DNA of 64,000 bases from Sabulicella rubraurantiaca (GTDB lineage Bacteria; Pseudomonadota; Alphaproteobacteria; Acetobacterales; Acetobacteraceae): NCBI RefSeq assembly GCF_017355885.1, contig NZ_JAFEUU010000001.1, forward strand, positions 62,001-126,000. Reading direction: 5' to 3'. The translations under genes and the position numbers were made by a program. This document shows positions 62,175-64,000 of this stretch, one piece after another (positions within the stretch are counted from its first letter, which is position 1; each line of letters opens with the position of its first letter). A model generated the notes under the pieces. The model had not been told where the DNA came from. It made no database searches and saw only the letters and a list, made by a program, of their open reading frames with translations.

Positions 62175-63131
62175 TCAGCCGACGGTCAGGTTGCGACGCC
62201 GGATGAACTCACCCCAGAGCGCGCTTTCCCGGTCCAGCCGCGCCTGCATCTCTGCCGCCGATCCCTGGAGCGGGATCAGAAACTGGTCGCGCAGGCGGCG
62301 CTGCACCGTTTCGTCCCCCAACGCGCCGCGAATGGCGGCGTTCAGCGTCTCCACCGCCGGTGCGGGCATTCCGGCAACGCCCACCATAGCGAACCAGCCC
62401 GGCATGACCGGTGCGTCCAGCCCGGCCTCGGCCTGGGTCGGGAGATCGGGCATCTGCGGCACGCGCTCCGTCCCCACCACGGCCAGCGCATTCACCGCGC
62501 CGGACTGGATCTGCGGATAGGCCACGCCGAAGGTCGGGATCATCGCATCCACCTCGCCGGTGATGACAGCGGTCACGCCCTGCGCCGTGCCGGGGTAGGG
62601 CACATGCGTCATTCGCACGCCCGCGCGGTCGCACAGCATCTCCATCGCCAGATGCGTGGAATTGCCGTTGCCGGCGGAGGAAAAGGACAGGTCGCGCTGC
62701 TTCGCCGCCTCGATCAGCGCGGGCAGGGACGTGATGCTGCTGCGCTTGCTGGTGATCAGCACAAAGGGCGTGTCGGTGCAGGGTGCGATCATGGTGAAGT
62801 CGCGCGCCACGTCATAGGGCAGGGTGCGATAGAGATGCGGATTGAAGGCCAGTTGCGACACGCCGGTCAGAAGGATGGTCTGCCCGTCGTTGCGCGCCTG
62901 CTTCAGCGCATTGATCGCCACCGCGCCATTCGCGCCGGGCCGGTTCTCGACCACCACGGGCTGGCGCAGGGCGGAGGACATCGGATCCTGGATGATGCGC
63001 GCGACCATGTCGTTGGAGGAACCGGGAGCCTGCGGCAGCAACATCCGCACCGGGCCGGATGGGAAACCCTGCGCCCGCGTGACGGAAGGGGCGGCCAGGA
63101 GAGGCAGGGCGAGGAGAGTGCGTCGGTTCAT
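62175..63131 (-). CDS. TTT-system substrate-binding protein (Bug family), copy 4
   Basis: Periplasmic receptor (318 aa) with signal peptide MNRRTLLALPLLAAPSVTRA. The Bug motif is GPVRMLLPQAPGSSNDMVARI, a little divergent (PQAPGSSND in place of FPPGGxxD). VVVENRPGANGAVAINALKQ and HVPYPGTAQGVTAVITGEVDAMI follow. It is 3 bp downstream of the hydrolase gene, so the two are probably cotranscribed. Ligand unknown. Confidence 0.92.
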   Translation of the reverse strand: MNRRTLLALPLLAAPSVTRAQGFPSGPVRMLLPQAPGSSNDMVARIIQDPMSSALRQPVVVENRPGANGAVAINALKQARNDGQTILLTGVSQLAFNPHLYRTLPYDVARDFTMIAPCTDTPFVLITSKRSSITSLPALIEAAKQRDLSFSSAGNGNSTHLAMEMLCDRAGVRMTHVPYPGTAQGVTAVITGEVDAMIPTFGVAYPQIQSGAVNALAVVGTERVPQMPDLPTQAEAGLDAPVMPGWFAMVGVAGMPAPAVETLNAAIRGALGDETVQRRLRDQFLIPLQGSAAEMQARLDRESALWGEFIRRRNLTVG

Positions 63132-63134
63132 GAC

Positions 63135-64000
63135 TCATGCTCCGGAGCGGAGAGGTAGGTCCAGCGTGCTGCCCGCATGCAGCACGAAGCGCGGCGGTCG
63201 GCCATGCGGGGTCTGGATCATGTGATCCGCGTCGTGCCCCGCGACGGAGAGGCGCAGCTTGCTGCCCGCCTCGAAGCGCCAAGCGACCGGCAGCAAGGCT
63301 ATGCGCACGCGCTCGACCTTTCCCGGCTCCATCGGCGCCGCGTCCTCGCGCCGGTAGCTGCGCCAGGGCCAGGCGCAGCGATAGGTCGGCGGCGGCTCGG
63401 CCTCCTTGCGATGCAGGAGGCGCAGCAGGCCTTCCGTGACGTAGCGCACCGTGCCGTCCGCCTGGACCTCCGACAGGTAGAGCAGCAGCGCCCCGTCCCG
63501 CTCGGAGCATTCCAGCTGGATATCGGCGATCACGTGCCCAGCGAGGTCCAGCGCCGCCTCGAGGGGCGCGGTGGTGAAGCCGGAGAGGGCTCCCTGCCGT
63601 CCGGTCCAATCGGCGTGATAGGTGGTGCTGTTGATGCCGGCGATGCGCTCGTAGCGCGTGCCGTCGCCGCTGCCCCACGCGAAATCCGCCTGGATTTCCG
63701 CGCGCAATGCACCCGGTTCGCGCTCCAGCACGGCCCCGTCACGCAGGTTCAGGCGCAGGGAGTTCGGCGCGGGCGGCCACGAATCCGATGCATGCCACGC
63801 CTCCTCGTGCATGGCGAAGTAATGGATCGGCGCTTCGTTCCGCAGCCCGGTGTCGCGCCCCATCAGATACTCGTCGAAGAAGCGCGTCACCTCATGGACC
63901 AGGACGAAGTCCGGCTCGACCGCATTGCGCCACGGCGAGACGTTGCATCGCGCCCCATGATCCCATGGGCCGAGAAGCAGATGGCGCGGGTTCCGCGACA
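63135..64000 (-). CDS. CocE/NonD-family hydrolase, C-terminal part (5' end outside window)
   Basis: About 287 C-terminal residues of an X-Pro dipeptidyl-peptidase/cocaine-esterase-type hydrolase. The frame is open to the window edge. RHLLLGPWDHGARCNVSPWRN contains the likely catalytic histidine of the alpha/beta hydrolase domain. The jelly-roll C-terminal domain follows (APIHYFAMHEEAWHASDSWPP, GHVIADIQLECSERDGALLLYLSEV, GSKLRLSVAGHDADHMIQTP). The internal GTG near 63890 is not the true start. Its operon partner is a Bug receptor. Confidence 0.87.
   Translation of the reverse strand, partial: SRNPRHLLLGPWDHGARCNVSPWRNAVEPDFVLVHEVTRFFDEYLMGRDTGLRNEAPIHYFAMHEEAWHASDSWPPAPNSLRLNLRDGAVLEREPGALRAEIQADFAWGSGDGTRYERIAGINSTTYHADWTGRQGALSGFTTAPLEAALDLAGHVIADIQLECSERDGALLLYLSEVQADGTVRYVTEGLLRLLHRKEAEPPPTYRCAWPWRSYRREDAAPMEPGKVERVRIALLPVAWRFEAGSKLRLSVAGHDADHMIQTPHGRPPRFVLHAGSTLDLPLRSGA

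Noticed and set aside
1-64000. Mobile elements, prophage, CRISPR arrays, tRNA or rRNA genes
   Set aside because: No transposase, integrase, phage structural gene, spaced repeat array or tRNA-like fold was found on reading both strands. Composition is even apart from the short AT-rich stretches noted.

Overview
This is a gene-dense, high-GC (roughly 70%) chromosomal segment with no gap above about 190 bp. I saw no rRNA, tRNA, CRISPR array, phage or insertion sequence. The gene set points to an alphaproteobacterium, most likely an Acetobacteraceae (Roseomonas-like) member. The main signs are many tripartite tricarboxylate transporter (TTT/Bug) receptors, a 1506-residue NAD-glutamate dehydrogenase, a NasS/NasT nitrate operon, a full hut locus built on HutF, and lipid A genes. 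The taxonomic call is inference from gene content only.

Layout. (1) 1-10802, minus strand: a nitrate assimilation operon in the order nasT, a 183-bp leader, nasS, nrtA, nrtB, nrtD, an FAD oxidoreductase, a NirA-type nitrite reductase, a CysJ-like flavoprotein with an Fe-S module, and nasA (cut by the window start). Most genes overlap by 1-4 bp. NrtABD imports nitrate, NasA reduces it to nitrite, NirA reduces nitrite to ammonium, and NasS/NasT probably control the operon by antitermination in the leader. (2) 10881-18443: a small exported protein and a cupin-4 oxygenase on the minus strand, then NAD-glutamate dehydrogenase and a UMF1-type MFS transporter on the plus strand. (3) 18444-26424: a Bug receptor, a Tat-exported cyclase-family protein, a CBS-BON protein, a TAXI-TRAP receptor and fused permease with a strong terminator between them, a Tim44-like membrane protein and an RraA-like protein. 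(4) 26617-31389, plus strand: an envelope lipid cluster (LpxH-like phosphatase, GT4 glycosyltransferase, DUF374 acyltransferase, waaA, lpxK).

(5) 31382-42446: the histidine utilisation region. hutF-hutC (plus) and hutI-hutH-hutU-hutD (minus) diverge from a 84-bp promoter region that holds a HutC-type operator. The minus-strand run continues through a phytanoyl-CoA-dioxygenase-like gene into a complete DctPQM TRAP transporter. HutF makes N-formylglutamate, but no hutG deformylase is present here. (6) 42461-48900: small proteins, a CNNM/CorC-type membrane protein, DUF4142, gpt, and a gamma-glutamyltransferase-amidase pair. (7) 48910-56266: an Lrp-type stand-alone ligand-binding protein, an oppF-oppD ATPase pair without permeases, another Bug receptor, a tightly overlapped trio (sulfite-oxidase-like, glutathione peroxidase, folK), proline iminopeptidase, and a zinc-ribbon protein of unknown role. 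(8) 56267-60580: a divergent GntR regulator and a tricarballylate-type tcuA-tcuB-Bug receptor operon. (9) 60641-64000: an RlpA-like lipoprotein, class III alcohol dehydrogenase, a fourth Bug receptor and the C-terminal part of a CocE/NonD hydrolase.

No wholly new system is evident. The items most worth a second look are the NasT-type leader, a shared N-terminal helix in the nitrite reductase and its probable reductase partner, the hut-TRAP linkage, a hairpin that sequesters the ribosome binding site of a small coiled-coil gene, and several palindromes or tandem repeats in promoter regions.
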